Shown: positions 1 to 10,373, counted from the first letter of the stretch. The stretch is DNA of 64,000 bases from Aquarana catesbeiana (GCF_042186555.1 NC_133336.1:32912082-32976081), one strand, 5' to 3'. Notes: generated from the sequence alone by a model not told the origin. Translations and numbers: made by a program.

Positions 1-96
1 AGAATAGAAAAGAATATAATAAAAAAAAAATAGAAAGAATATAACCATTTCCCAAAATTCAAGAGAAGAGAATCAATTCAAATTTGAATAGAAAAG

Positions 97-1121
97 ACCT
101 TGTCCCCATGTTGATGGGGACAAGGGCCTCATCCCCACAACCCTTGCCCGGTGGTTGTGGGTGTCTGCGGGCAGGGGGCTTATCGGAATCTGGAAGCCCC
201 CTTTAACAAGGGGGCCCCCAGATCCCGGCCCTCCCCCCTGTGTGAAATGGTAAGGGGGTACCTACCATTTCACAAAAAAAGTGTCAAAAATGTTAAAAAT
301 GACAAGAGACAGTTTTTGACATTTCCTTTATTTAAATGCTTCTTCTTTCTTCTATATTCTTTCTTCTATCTTCCTTCGGTTTCTTCCTTCATCTTCTTCT
401 GGTTCTACCTCCGGTGTTCTCGTCCGGCATCTTCCTCTGCGGTGCCGGCGTCTTCTTCCCCTCGCCTTCTGGGCCGCTCCGCATCCAGCATGATGGAATG
501 GGAGGCTCCCGCTGTGTGACGCTTCTCCTCTTCTGACGGTTCTTCAATAACGGAGGGCGGGGCCACCTGGTGACCCCGCCCCCCTCTGACGCACAGGGAC
601 TTCCCTGTGGCATTCCCCGTGATGTCAGAAAGGGGTGGACAGGGAAGTCACCGTGCGCCAGAGGGGGCGGGGTCACCGTCAGAAGAGGAGAAGCGCCACA
701 CAGCGGGAGCCTCCCATCCCATCATGCTGGATGTGGAGCGGCCCAGAAGACAAAGGGAAGAACACACCGGCGCCGCGGAGGAAGATGCCGGACGAGAACA
801 CCGGAGGTAGAACCAGAAGAAGAAGAAGATGAAGGAAGAAACCGAAGGAAGACAGAAGAAAGAAGATAGAAGAAAGAAGAAGAATTTAAATAAAGGCACT
901 GTCAAAAACAGTCTCTTCTCATTTTTAACATTTTTGACACTTTTTTGTAAAATGGTAGGGGTACTTACCATTTCACACAGAGGGGAGGGCCGGGATCTGG
1001 GGGTCCCCTTGTTAAAGGGGGCTTCCAGATTCCGATAAGCCCCCCGCCCGCAGACCCCCACAACCACCGGGCAAGGGTTGTGGGGATGAGGCCCTTATCT
1101 CCATCAACATGGGGACAAGGT
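97..1121. repeat. 1-kb imperfect palindrome (foldback element)
   Basis: The first about 480 bases reappear in reverse complement in the last about 480, with the turn near base 610. The outer ends read accttgtccccatg at 97 and catggggacaaggt ending at 1121. Matching blocks include the run around 151-230 against 985-1075 and the polypyrimidine tract at 340-470 against the polypurine tract at 780-890. The arms are not identical: the left arm has about 35 extra bases near 540-575. I saw no clear target duplication. The open frames on both strands here are mirror products of the palindrome and C/T-rich tracts, not genes. It could be a foldback transposon or an inverted duplication; family unknown. 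Confidence 0.85.
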
Positions 1122-1260
1122 GTTTTGGGGGGCTACCCCAAAGCACCCTCCCAATGTTGAGGGCATGTGGCCTGGTACGGTTCAGCAGGGGGGGCGCTCT
1201 CTCTCGTCCCCCCCTCTTTTCCTGCGGCCTGCCAGGTTGCGTGCTCGGATAAGGGTGTGG

Positions 1261-1521
1261 TATGGATTTTTGGTGAGACCCCACGCCATTTTTTTTTTAA
1301 ATTTTGGCGCGGGGTTCCCCTTAAAATCCATACCAGACCTGAAGGGTCTGGTATAGATTTTGAGGGGGACCCCACGCCATTTTTTTTTTTTTAATTTTGG
1401 CCGGGGTTCCCCTTAATATCCATACCAGACCTGAAGGGCCTGGTATGGAATTTAGGGGGACCCCCACGTCATTTTTTTAAAAATTTTGGTTCGGGGTTCT
1501 CCTGTGGGGAATTCCCATGCC
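1261..1521. repeat. Three-unit tandem repeat of about 90 bp, each unit partly self-complementary
   Basis: Units start near 1261, 1351 and 1443. Each has a run like gaccccacgccatt, a T-rich centre, then ggcgcggggttcccc and the phrase ccataccagacctgaagg, and ends in a ctggtatgg that pairs with the preceding ccatacca. The third unit is the most diverged and lacks its end. The DNA between 1122 and 1260 is G/C-rich and I cannot assign it. No coding content is credible. Confidence 0.75.
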
Positions 1522-1534
1522 GTTTTTATCAATG

Positions 1535-2004
1535 AACTTTTATGTGTATTGTCGGACCAGCAATTCATTAATAGCCGCGAATAGTTTTAAATGACTTTTT
1601 TCCATTGAAATGTCATTTTGCTGTCAGACTGTTCTAAACACGGGAAACATGCGCCCCTTTACAGGCATACTATAGACACCCCCCAGGTACGAAATTTAAA
1701 AGGGATATTACACTTTTATTGTTTCACTTTAAGCATTATTAAAATCACTGCTCCTGAAAAAACGGCCGTTTTTAAAACTTTTTTTTTGCATTGATCCATG
1801 TCCCCTGGGGCAGGACCCAGGTCCCCAAACACTTTTTATGACAATAACTTGCATATAAGCCTTTAAAATTAGCACTTTTGATTTCTTCCATAGACTTTTA
1901 AAGGGTGTTCTGCGGCTTTCAAATTTGCCGCGAACACCCCAAATTGTTCGCTGTCCAGCGAACTGGCGAACAGCCGATGTTCGAGTCGAACTCGAAGCTC
2001 ATCC
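1535..2004. repeat. Non-autonomous repeat with a TAGGGATGAGC terminus (hAT-like)
   Basis: The right border, read on the minus strand, starts TAGGGATGAGC followed by palindromic gttcgagtcgaac-type sequence (1978-2000), a layout typical of short hAT-type elements in frogs. The matching left terminus is not visible, so the left limit is a guess. It abuts the truncated C-terminal end of the Tc1 transposase at 2005, so this element or a deletion at its edge removed the rest of that gene. Superfamily is inferred from the terminus only. Confidence 0.45.
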
Positions 2005-2673
2005 CTACTCAAGAATATCCCTGTATTTAGCACCATCCATCTTTTCCTCAACTCTGACTAGTTTCCCAGTCCCGACTGCTAAAAAACATCCCCACAGTAT
2101 GATGCTGCCACCACCATGTTTCACTGTGGGGATGGTGTTCTTTGGGTGATGTGATGTGTTGGGTTTGCGCCAGACATACCGTTTTCTTTGATGGCCAAAA
2201 AGTTCAATTTTAGTCTCATCAGACCAGAGCGCCTTCCTGCATACATTTTGGGAGTCTCCCACATGCCTTTTCGCAAACTCAAAACGTGCCATTTTGTTTT
2301 TTGCTGAAAGTAATGGCTTTCTTCTGGTCACTCTGCCATAAAGCCCAACTCTAGGGAGTGTACGGCTTATTGTCGTCCTATGTACAGATACTCCAGTCTC
2401 TGCTGTGGAACTCTGCAGCTCCTCCAGGATTACCTTAGGTCTCTGTGCTGCCTCTCTGATTAATGCCCTCCTTACCCGGTCCGTGAGTTTTGGTGTGCGG
2501 CTGTCTCTTGGCAGGTTTGCTGTTGTGCCATGTTCTTTCCATTTGGTTATGACAGATTTGATGGGGCTCCTAGGGATCATCAAAGATTTGGATATTTTTT
2601 TAAAACCTAACCCTGACTTGTACTTATCAACAACATTGTCCCTTACTTGTTTAGAGAGTTCCTTGGTCATCAT
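2005..2673 (-). pseudogene. Tc1-like transposase, C-terminally truncated
   Basis: Tc1 transposases bind the inverted terminal repeats, then cut and paste the element with a DD34E RNase H-like core. The frame from the ATG at 2673 gives about 222 residues where about 340 are usual. The N-terminal part has the paired helix-turn-helix region, opening MMTKELSKQVRDNVVDKY. The first catalytic aspartate is seen in WSDETKIELFGH, followed by NTIPTVKHGGGSIILWGC. The frame ends at DILE with a stop created at the junction with the upstream repeat, so the second aspartate and the glutamate are gone. A later transposon sits only 4-9 bp upstream of the ATG. It cannot be catalytically active. Identity is firm. 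Confidence 0.9.
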
Positions 2674-2682
2674 GGCAGTGTT

Positions 2683-4710
2683 CATAGTTGCCAACATTGG
2701 GAAAAAAAAATTCGGGACACTTTTTTTGGCTGTAGGCGGAGTCAGGCTATAATTAGGGGGCGGGGCATGCATTAGTAGGCGTGGCATAGGAAAAAGGAAA
2801 AATGCGGCGCGCGAAGCGTGCCGCGCAAAAAAATGGGCGTGGTTTACGTGAAATAGTGGGCGTGGCTTACATGGGCGTGGCTAAATGGGGTGTGGTTAGA
2901 GTCTGAGATGAATGAGGGATGCAGAGGGAAAGGGGGGTAGAGGGATGGAGGGACAGCAGACCCAGATCCTACACCATAATAGCAATGTGTATTCCAGAGT
3001 TTAATAATCAGCAGATAAAGATACTCCAAACACCTGGTGTTAGCACTTCAATCATCCCGGCACCATGGTTGTTATAATGTCAGGATGATTGAAGCGCATT
3101 ATTACTATTATTACATTGTAATATAAATAATGAAATCATTCAACTCACCATAATGCAGAATCAGTGGGACCCCTGAGCGTGTCACCTGCCACGTCACCTG
3201 CCACCAGATGCCATCAGGTTCCCCCAGCAGAGTCTGTCCTTACATAAGGTGCCCCCAGCAGAGGGGGGAGAAGGGGGTGCAGGTATGTTGGTGACACAGG
3301 GGGGAGAGGGGGGTGCAGGTATGTTGGTGACACAGGGGGGAGAGGGGGGTGCAGGTATGGTGGTGACACAGGGGGGTGCAGGTATGGTGGTGACACAGGG
3401 GGGTGCAGGTATGGTGGTGACACAGGGGGGTGCAGGTATGGTTGTGACACAGGGGGGAGAGGGGGGTGCAGGTATGGTGGTGACACAGGGGGGGAGAGGG
3501 GGGTGCAGGTATGGTGGTGACACAGGGGGGGAGAGGGGGGTGCAGGTATGGTGGTGACACAGGGGGGGAGAGGGGGGTGCAGGTATGGTGGTGACACGGG
3601 GGGAGAGGGGGGGTGCAGGTATGGTGGTGACAGGGGGGGGAGAGGGGGGTGCAGGTATGGTGGTGACACAGGGGGGGGAGAGGGGGTGCAGGTATGGTGG
3701 TGACACAGGGGGGGGAGAGGGGGTGCAGGTATGGTGGTGACACAGGGGGGGGAGAGGGGGGTGCAGGTATGGTGGTGACACAGGGGGGGGAGAGGGCGGT
3801 GCAGGTATGGTGGTGACACAGGGGGGGGGGGGCGGTGCAGGTATGGTGGTGACACAGGGGGGGAGAGGGGGGTGCAGGTATGGTGGTGACACAGGGGGGG
3901 AGAGGGGGGTGCAGGTATGGTGGTGACACAGGGGGGGAGAGGGGGGTGCAGGTATGGTGGTGACACAGGGGGGAGGGGGGTGCAGGTATGTTGGTGACAC
4001 AGGGGGGAGGGGGGAATCAGGTATGGTGGTGACACGGGGGGAGAGGGGTGCAGGTATGGTGGTGACATGGTGTGCAAGAGGGGAGCCAGGACCATCAATG
4101 TCCCCAGCCAGCGGAGCCCCAGTCCATCCATGCTGGACCTCAGCCTTTGAGAAGTGTACTGCAGGGAAAGCTCCAAGCCTCCCATACACTGAGTACACCC
4201 CCTCCCCCTATCTCTCTTCTCCCCCACTACACTGACAGGCCACTACTCACAGGTCAGACAACTCCTGAACAGCCAGATGAAAGCCTCCCTTCTTCCCTCC
4301 CGTCACTCCCACTATTCCTCAGAGCTCCGTTGGACACACGGGGGCGGAGGGTGATGGCAGTGGAGGCTGATCACGTCTTCCTTGTGTTCAGTGTAGAGCG
4401 GGGAGGGGTTGCCAATCCCTCCAGCCAATAGGCTTCAGTGTACAATAGAATTTTCTATTTGTACACTGAAGAGAGAAGCGGATTGGCTGCCCCTCTCCCC
4501 TGCACTGAACACAAGGGGAACTTTGTGACTGACTCGTGGAGGCAACGGCGGCCATTTTTGTGGAGCCGTTGCCGTTTTTTACAAAAACACTCACGATTTT
4601 CTCGGGACAAACCCCAAAAATTCGGGAAAACACCCGGGACAAAATTAAATCGGGACAAGGGTCCCAAAATCGGGATTGTCCCGGGAAAATCGGGACTGTT
4701 GGCAACTATG
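2683..4710. mobile_element. 2-kb DNA transposon with 13-14 bp terminal repeats and 6-bp target duplication, carrying a minisatellite
   Basis: The ends are perfect inverted repeats, CATAGTTGCCAAC at 2683 and GTTGGCAACTATG ending 4710. They are flanked by the direct repeat agtgtt (2677-2682 and 4711-4716). Removing the insert restores the Tc1 leader. Subterminal DNA has repeated cgggaca/tgtcccg motifs at 4600-4695 and gggcgtgg motifs at 2830-2890. I see no transposase. About 800 bp of the interior is a VNTR (3255-4062). The superfamily is not clear: 6-bp duplication does not fit Tc1 (TA), piggyBac (TTAA), hAT (8) or Harbinger (3). Confidence 0.85.
3255..4062. repeat. G-rich minisatellite, about 23 units of about 35 bp
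   Basis: The core ggtgcaggtatggtggtgac followed by acagggggg(g)agagg recurs about 23 times. Unit length varies because the G-run changes and because some units (about 3366-3440) lack the gagaggggg part. All six frames stay open for long stretches and give His/Pro/Thr/Cys- or Gly/Val-rich translations. These are artefacts of the repeat and should not be annotated as genes. The plus-strand G-runs are dense enough for G-quadruplex formation. Confidence 0.95.
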
Positions 4711-4949
4711 AGTGTTTGGTTAGTGGTGCCTCTTGCTTAGATTGCACACAGGTGGACATCATTTCACTAATTATGTGACTTCTGAAGGTAATTGGTTGCA
4801 CCAGAGCTTTTTATGGGCTTCTTAACAAAGGGGGTGAATACATATGCCAATTATCATTTTTTTATTTCTGAAAAATAGTTTTCTATATATATTTTTCTAA
4901 TTTGACTTCACCAACTTAGACTACTGTTTTCATATCCATCACATATTCT

Positions 4950-5388
4950 TTCTCTGAGCTCTTCAGGCAGTTCCTTTGACCTCCTGATTCTCATTTGCTC
5001 TGACATGCACTGTGAGCTGTAAGGTCTTGCATAGACAGGTGTGTGGCTTTCCTAATCAAGTCCAATCAGTATAATCAAACACAGCTGGACTCAAATGAAG
5101 GTGTAGAACCATCTCAAGGATGATCAGAAAAAATGAACAGCACCTGAGTTAAATATATGAGTGTCACAGCAAAGGGTCTGAATACTTAGGACCATGTTAT
5201 ATTTTTCAGTTTTTCTTTTTTAATAAATCTGCAAAAATGTCAACAATTCTGTGTTTTTCTGTCAATATGGGGTGCTGTGTGTACATTAATGAGGAAAAAA
5301 ATGAACTTAAATGATTTTAGCAAATGGCTGCAATGTAACAAAGAGTGAAAAATGTAAGGGGGTCTGAATACTTTCTGTCCCCACTGTA
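4950..5388 (-). mobile_element. 5' terminal fragment of a second Tc1-like transposon
   Basis: The right end, ggtctgaatactttctgtcc followed by ccactgta, is a typical Tc1 terminal repeat of a different subfamily from its host. The leader runs inward to an ATG at 4994 (minus strand) that starts MRIRRSKELPEE, the N-terminus of a Tc1-like transposase. The rest is missing: sequence returns to the host Tc1 near 4949. Its insertion site is inside the leader of the 2005-5469 element. Left limit is approximate. Confidence 0.7.
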
Positions 5389-5483
5389 ACTCAGATTAAA
5401 AAAAAAATAGAACTAAAGGCTGTAATGTAACAAAATAGGTAAAAAGCCAAGGGGGGTGAATACTTTTGCAAACCACTGTATAT

Positions 5484-5724
5484 TGGCCTTTCTTCAAAAT
5501 TGACGTTTTTTTGTTTATAGCGCAAAAAATAAAAACCGCAGTGGTGATCAAATACCACCAAAAGAAAGCTCTATTAGTGAGGGGAAAAAAAAAACACACA
5601 AACATTTTGTTTGAGTACAGTGTCGCACAACCACGCAATTGTCAGTTAAAATAATGCAGTGCTGTATCGCAAAAAATGGCCTGGTCATGAAGGGGTGTGA
5701 ATCTTAGGGAGGGCGAGTGGTTAA
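5484..5724. mobile_element. Right-end fragment of a TTAACCACTT-type piggyBac-like repeat
   Basis: The stretch around gtgatcaaataccaccaaaa and aaagctctatt, then gcaattgtcagtt, and the final gagtggttaa matches the same block in copies at 9457, 26569, 37290 and 57309. Only this end is present; the left part is lost. Its terminal TTAA (5721-5724) is also the first TTAA of the next element. No coding content. Confidence 0.7.
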
Positions 5725-6214
5725 AGTGGTTGTAAAACTCAGTAATGAAATATAAGCAAGGCATATCCCTCTATAGTGTGTATTTGTACAAATTAAGAGC
5801 ACTAAGTGTCATTTCTTTCTGTTGCTTCCTTCCTCTGCCATCAGCATGACTCACTTCTGACAAGTTTTCCTGACACCAAAAGAAAAAAGGTGACGGGGAG
5901 GGATCTCCAGCAGATTGACAGCCTCAGCTCTGTTACTGTGTGAATGGGGGGGGGGGGGGGTGTCTCTTTCTTCCAATCAACTCTCAGATCTCTCCCCTCT
6001 GAGCTCTGCAGAGTGTAATTTCCGCTCTCCGCCCCCTTTTTTTCTGTACACTCAGACAGACGGCTTTTTAAAGTCTGCACTTTGAAGGAATATAGAGAAG
6101 AGAATACTGCAGATAAACAGGTACAACTTATGTAGGAGAATGTGTTTCTTATCTGTGTATCATCTGAGGCCAGTCACTTCACTGGCCAAATGTAAGGGTT
6201 TACAACCACTTTAA
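5721..6214. mobile_element. 494-bp TTAA miniature transposon
   Basis: It begins TTAAAGTGGTTGTAAA and ends TTTACAACCACTTTAA, so the terminal repeats are perfect over 16 bp including the TTAA duplication. Duplicated TTAA is the signature of piggyBac-type transposition. The interior is A/T-rich with a G-run at 5946-5960 and has no gene. The left TTAA is shared with the preceding element end. Confidence 0.85.
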
Positions 6215-6521
6215 AATTTGTTGATCAAGTCCAACTAAATTTGCTAGTACAGTGGGGCAAAAAAGTATTTAGTCAGCCACCAATTGTGCAAGTTATCCCA
6301 CTTAAAAATGAGAGAGGCCTGTAATTGTCATCATAGGTATACCTCAACTATGAGAGACAAAATGTGGAAACAAATCCAGACAATCACATTGTCTGATTTT
6401 TGAAAGAATTTATTTGCAAATTATGGTGGAAAATAAGTATTTGGCCAATATCAAAAGTTCAGCTCAATACTTTGTTATATATCCTTTGTTGGCAATGACA
6501 GAGGTCAAACGTTTTCTGTAA

Positions 6522-6923
6522 GGCCCCTTTCACACTGGGGCGGTGGGGGCGTCGGCGGTACAACAGCGCTATTTTTAGCGCTGCTGTACCGTCGTTCTTG
6601 TAGCGGTATTCGGCCGCTAGCGGTTCGGTTTTAACCCCCGCTGGCGGCCGAAAAAGGGTTAAATCCGCTCGTACAGCGCGGCTATAGCCGCGGTATTACC
6701 GCGGTATAGCCGCGCTGTCCCATTGATTTCAATGGGCAGGAGCGGTTTAGGAGCGGTGAATACACCGCTCCTTCCCCGCTCCAAAGAAGCGGCTCGCAGG
6801 ACTTTTTTTTTACCGTCCTGCGAGCGCACCGCTGAACAAACAGCAGAGGCTGTTTAGGGGCAGTTTTCAGGCGGTATTTTTAGTGCAATACCGCCTGAAA
6901 AACGCTCCAGTGTGAAAGGGGCC
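6522..6923. mobile_element. PIF/Harbinger-type miniature (MITE), TAA duplication
   Basis: Ends GGCCCCTTTCACACTGG and CCAGTGTGAAAGGGGCC are perfect inverted repeats, flanked by TAA on each side (6519-6521, 6924-6926). A three-base TWA duplication is the PIF/Harbinger signature. The interior is rich in short inverted repeats such as accgcggt and gcgctatttttagcgc and has no open frame of note. It sits in the last part of the Tc1 transposase gene. Related ends appear at 24110, 43521 and 63251. Confidence 0.9.
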
Positions 6924-6926
6924 TAA

Positions 6927-7894
6927 GTCTTCACAAGGTTGTCACACACCGTTGCTGATATGTTGGCCCATTCCTCAATGCAGATCTCCTCTAGAGCAGT
7001 GATGTTTTGGGGCTGTCGCTGTGCAACACAGACTTTCAACTCCCTCCAAAGGTTTTCTATGGGGCTGAGATCTGGAGACTGGCTAGGCCACTCCAGGACC
7101 TTGAAATGCTTCTTAGGAAGCCACTCCTTCGTTGCCCGGGCGGTGTGTTTGGGATCATTGTCATGCTGAAAAACCCAGCCACGTTTCATCTTCAATGCCC
7201 TTGCTGATGGGAGGAGGTTTGTACTCAAAATCTCACAATACATGGCCCCATTCATTCTTTCATGTACATGGATCAGTTGTCCTGTTCCCTTTGCAGAGAA
7301 ACAGCCCCAAAGCATGATGTTGCCACTCCCATGCTTCACAGTAGGTATAGTGTTCTTTGGTTCCAACTCAGCATTCTCTCCCCTCCAAACACGACGAGTT
7401 TTGTTTCTACCAAACAGTTCTACTTTGGGTTTCATCTGACCATATGACATTCTGCCAATCCCTCTTCTGGATCATCCAAATGCTCTCTAGCAAACCTCAG
7501 ATGGGCCTGGACATGTACTGGCTTAAGCAGGGGGACACGTCTGGCACTGCAGGATCTGAGTCCATGGTGGTGTAGTGTGTTATTGATGGTAGCCTTTGTT
7601 ATTACGTTGGTCCCAGCTCTCTGCAGGTCATTCACTAGGTCCCCCCGTGTGGTTCTGGGATTTTTGCTCATCGTTCTTATGATCATTTTGACCCCACGGG
7701 GTGAGATCGTGTGGAGCCCCAGATCGAGGGAGATTATCAGTGGTCTTATATGTCTTCCATTTTCTAATTATTGCTCCCATAGTTGATTTCTTCACACCAA
7801 GCTGCTTGCCTATTGCAGATTCAGTCTTCCCAGCCTGGTGCAGGTCTACAATTTTGTTTCTGGTGTCCTTCGACAGCTCTTTGGTCTTCACCAT
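6927..7894 (-). pseudogene. Tc1-like transposase, frameshifted
   Basis: The start is ATG at 7894, opening MVKTKELSKDTRNKIVDLHQ, the N-terminal DNA-binding domain. The frame then shifts near 7690 (GQNDHKN for a KMIIRTM-type run) and again at the first catalytic site: IWSDET is readable at about 7436-7450, but one extra C moves the frame before KVELFG. The rest is recognisable: NTIPTVKHGSGNIMLWGC, the second aspartate in QHDNDPKHTA and the glutamate in SQSPDLSPIENLW. The miniature at 6522 cuts the last residues. All three catalytic residues survive, but in different frames. It is a decayed DD34E transposase. Confidence 0.9.
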
Positions 7895-8259
7895 AGTGGA
7901 GTTTGGAGTGTGACTGTTTGAGGTTGTGGACAGGTGTCATTTATACTGATAACAAGTTCAAACAGGTGCCATTAATACAGGTAATGAGTGGAGGACAGAG
8001 GAGTCTCTTGAAGAACATACAGGTCTGTGAAAGCCAGAAATCTTGCTTGTTTGTAGGTGACCAAATACTTATTTTCCACCATAATTTGCAAATAAATTCT
8101 TTCAAAAATCAGACAATGTGATTGTCTGGATTTGTTTCCACATTTTGTCTCTCATGCTTGAGGTATACCTATGATGACAATTATAGGCCTCTCTCATCTT
8201 TTTAAGTGGGAGTACTTGCACAATTGGTGGCTAACTAAATACCCTTTTGCCCCACTGTA

Positions 8260-9035
8260 TATCTAACACAACCTTCTCCTGAAATTGACAATGCTGCTGT
8301 CCAAAGGTCTTTCTGTTACATCTCCATCCGCAGTGGAGAAACCATAAAAAACAGATCACTATGTGAAAATAATAATACATAAAAAAAACTAAAACAAAAG
8401 AAAAAAAACTAATGTAGCCACCACATTTTTTTTTACAAAGTAAGCCACCACATGTAACCCCCTTTCCAATCATGTAACAGATATGTGTGGCATCCAGGAA
8501 GCAGGCTTTATTTCTGGGTGCTGCATACATGTGCTCCTGTATTTGTGCTGGAAACGCGCTCAGCTGAATGCTTCCAGCACTGAGACCAAGCTGTTATTGA
8601 CAGCTCCAGGTCTTGTTCTAACGATCAGGAGCCAGGAGAACCGGCTCCCGGTCATCTGATCACTGCGATTAGCGGTAAATATAATGCAGCGCTTCCACAA
8701 TATTAACAAACACCATGAAAAAAATTGTGCTAAACTAATAAAAGTCCTAACTTGTCTTGTGAAGTCGAAGTACATCACCCATGTGCTTCAACATTACACA
8801 GCAGTGACCTTCATGTACAAGCTCCTCACGGACAATAAAATGGTACATTGAAAAAAAAAAAAAAAAAAAAAAAAAAAAGAAAATTCACATGCAGAGTTTT
8901 ATTGTACTCAGCATGTATTAGCCTGGGGCCACATCAAGGAACTTCTCCTCTTCCTTTACTAGCCAGGACACAGATGAAGGAATATCATCTAACAAGCAGA
9001 TCTCAAACACCAGAATATCTTGGCTACAATACCCC
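8260..9035. other. Unassigned DNA with a poly-A run
   Basis: I recognise no gene or repeat family here. An A-run of about 28 bases sits at 8851-8878 after acaataaaatggtacattg, which could be the tail of a short retroposed sequence or a simple repeat. Short open frames are not supported by any family resemblance. Confidence 0.4.
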
Positions 9036-9456
9036 TGATCATAGAATCCGCTGCTGACCAGGAGACAGCAGTCGTGAGTGTACACAACCGATTCTGCCCA
9101 ACATGTTTCGTCCAAAAGGAGTCTTGCACTTTTTACTGCACTGAGGCTAGGTTCACACTGCGGACATTTCTGAAAAGCGATCAGTGATGGAGTCCAGTCA
9201 GTAACTGTCTCTTGACTCATGTCCCCAGTCCTCAACAACTCCTATAGTATGTTCTCAGTCTCTGATCTCTGTTTGTCTCCGGTCTCTGACACTGAATATT
9301 CACAGAATGTTTTGTGTGGCTCCACACTTGAGGCCTACCATGTTAAGAAAGTTGACCACCACCGTGTTACTGCAAATGAAAAAATGATCACAGATAGAAC
9401 AGAACTGTGCTACTGAAAGTGTACAAATATTGCTATATTCACCTTAAAGTGGAACT
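9036..9456. other. Unassigned DNA with a possible Penelope-like terminal fragment and a Harbinger-like end
   Basis: On the minus strand 9145-9085 contains gactccttttggacgaaac followed by atgttgggc. This resembles the GAAAC-containing hammerhead-like block of Penelope terminal repeats (compare 20265-20283). At 9148-9165 ctaggttcacactgcgg looks like the start of a Harbinger-type miniature whose other end I cannot place. The rest to 9443 is unassigned. A stray ttaaagtggaactttaa at 9444-9460 is a TTAA miniature end fused to the next element. Confidence 0.35.
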
Positions 9457-10078
9457 TTAACCACTTGCTTACTGGGCACTTAAACCCCCCTCCTGCTCAG
9501 ACCAATTTTCAGCTTTCAGCGCTGACGCAATTTGAATGACAATTGCGCGGTCATACAACACTGTACCCAAATGAAATTTTTTTCATTTTTTTTTTTTTTA
9601 CACAAATAGAGCTTTCTTTTGGTGGTATTTAATCACAGCTGGGGTTTTTATTTTTTGCTAAACAAAAAACAGGTAATTTTTCTCCTTCATTGATATGCGC
9701 TGATGAGGCGGCACTGATGGGCACAGTTAAGGCGGCACTGATGGGGACAGATAAGGCAGTACTGATGGGCACAAATAAGGCAGCACTGATAAGATTGTAC
9801 TGATGGGTGGCACTGATGAGCACTGATAGGTGTTACCGATAGGTACCACTGATGGGTGGCACTGATAGGTGACACTGATGGGCAGCACTGTTGATGAGGC
9901 ACTGATGGACACTGGTAGGCGGCACTGTTGTGCACTGCTTGGTGGCACTGGCAGGTGGCACAGATGAGCTGGTGGCTGGTGGACCGATGTCCCTCTGAGA
10001 GCCGCCGGTGATCGGCTTTTTTTTTTCTCCTCACGCTGTCAGCGCGAGGAGAAAAAATAGCCGAATACCATTTACAGT
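9457..10078. mobile_element. piggyBac-like non-autonomous element, right end not visible
   Basis: The left end TTAACCACTTGCTTACTGGG matches the inverted right end of the 37290-38157 copy. Shared blocks follow: ttttcagctttcagcgctg, caattgcgcggtcatacaac and agagctttcttttggtgg. Then a degenerate minisatellite (9690-9970) and a palindromic tail, ctcctcacgctgtcagcgcg, at 10027-10050. No transposase. The right terminus is diverged or lost near 10078. Confidence 0.75.
9690..9975. repeat. Degenerate minisatellite (gcactgatgggca type)
   Basis: Short units such as ggcactgatgggcac recur about 20 times with variation in spacing and sequence. The same type of unit sits at the same internal place in the elements at 26569 and, in reverse orientation, 37290. 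It is therefore part of the element family and not a local expansion. Long open frames on the minus strand (Cys/His/Gln/Pro/Ser/Ala-rich) are repeat translations. Confidence 0.8.
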
Positions 10079-10342
10079 TCATGCAAAATTATTCGAAGGG
10101 TCAGACACAACAATGTTTCTTGTATGATGCCAGAACGTACAATTCTCGTTTAATCAGTACAGTATTCATCCGGGAAAAAATAAAAATGAAAAAACTATAC
10201 GGAAGACCAACACCACACATGCATTGAAATTAAAGAGTACAGTACAATACATTACATCACATCACATCCGAAGTTGAATTCTGTCATAAGAGAATTTTTA
10301 TAACTTTAGTAATCTCTTCTTCATTTTCGATATGAGACTAGC

Positions 10343-10373
<31 letters not shown>

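Larger units (their letters stand above)
2005..5469 (-). mobile_element. Tc1/mariner-type transposon, truncated and twice interrupted
   Basis: Three blocks belong to one Tc1-like element on the minus strand: the transposase part (2005-2682), its upstream leader (4711 to about 4945) and its terminal repeat (about 5390-5469), which ends ...gtgaatacttttgcaaaccactgta, typical of the family. Two later insertions separate the blocks: a 2028-bp element with 6-bp duplication at 2683-4710 and a fragment of another Tc1 at about 4950-5388. The opposite terminus is missing because the element stops at the repeat junction at 2005. It is an immobile relic. Confidence 0.8.
6250..8257 (-). mobile_element. 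Tc1-like transposon with both ends, interrupted by a Harbinger miniature
   Basis: Terminal repeats CAGTGGGGCAAAAAAGTATT (6250) and the reverse complement ending ...ttttgccccactg (8257) are flanked by TA on both sides (6248-6249, 8258-8259). The transposase lies on the minus strand (7894 to 6927). A 402-bp TAA-flanked miniature occupies 6522-6923. Without it the element is about 1.6 kb, normal for Tc1. Extended subterminal repeats (aatgtggaaacaaatccaga and complement) are visible at both ends. Confidence 0.92.

Noticed and set aside
151..1067. Open frames on both strands with nearly the same peptide
   Set aside because: Products of the two arms of the palindrome, with Phe/Leu/Ser runs from polypyrimidine tracts; no domain.
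3255..4062. CRISPR-like regular repeat spacing
   Set aside because: Units are contiguous and vary only in G-run length; no unique spacers. The genome is eukaryotic.
3194..4227. Several long Pro/His/Thr-rich open frames on the minus strand and Gly/Val-rich ones on plus
   Set aside because: They are three-frame translations of the 35-bp minisatellite; frame is kept only because units are short of stop codons.
9687..10082. 131-residue Cys/His/Gln-rich frame resembling zinc-finger composition
   Set aside because: Minisatellite translation inside a TTAA element; no regular zinc-finger spacing.
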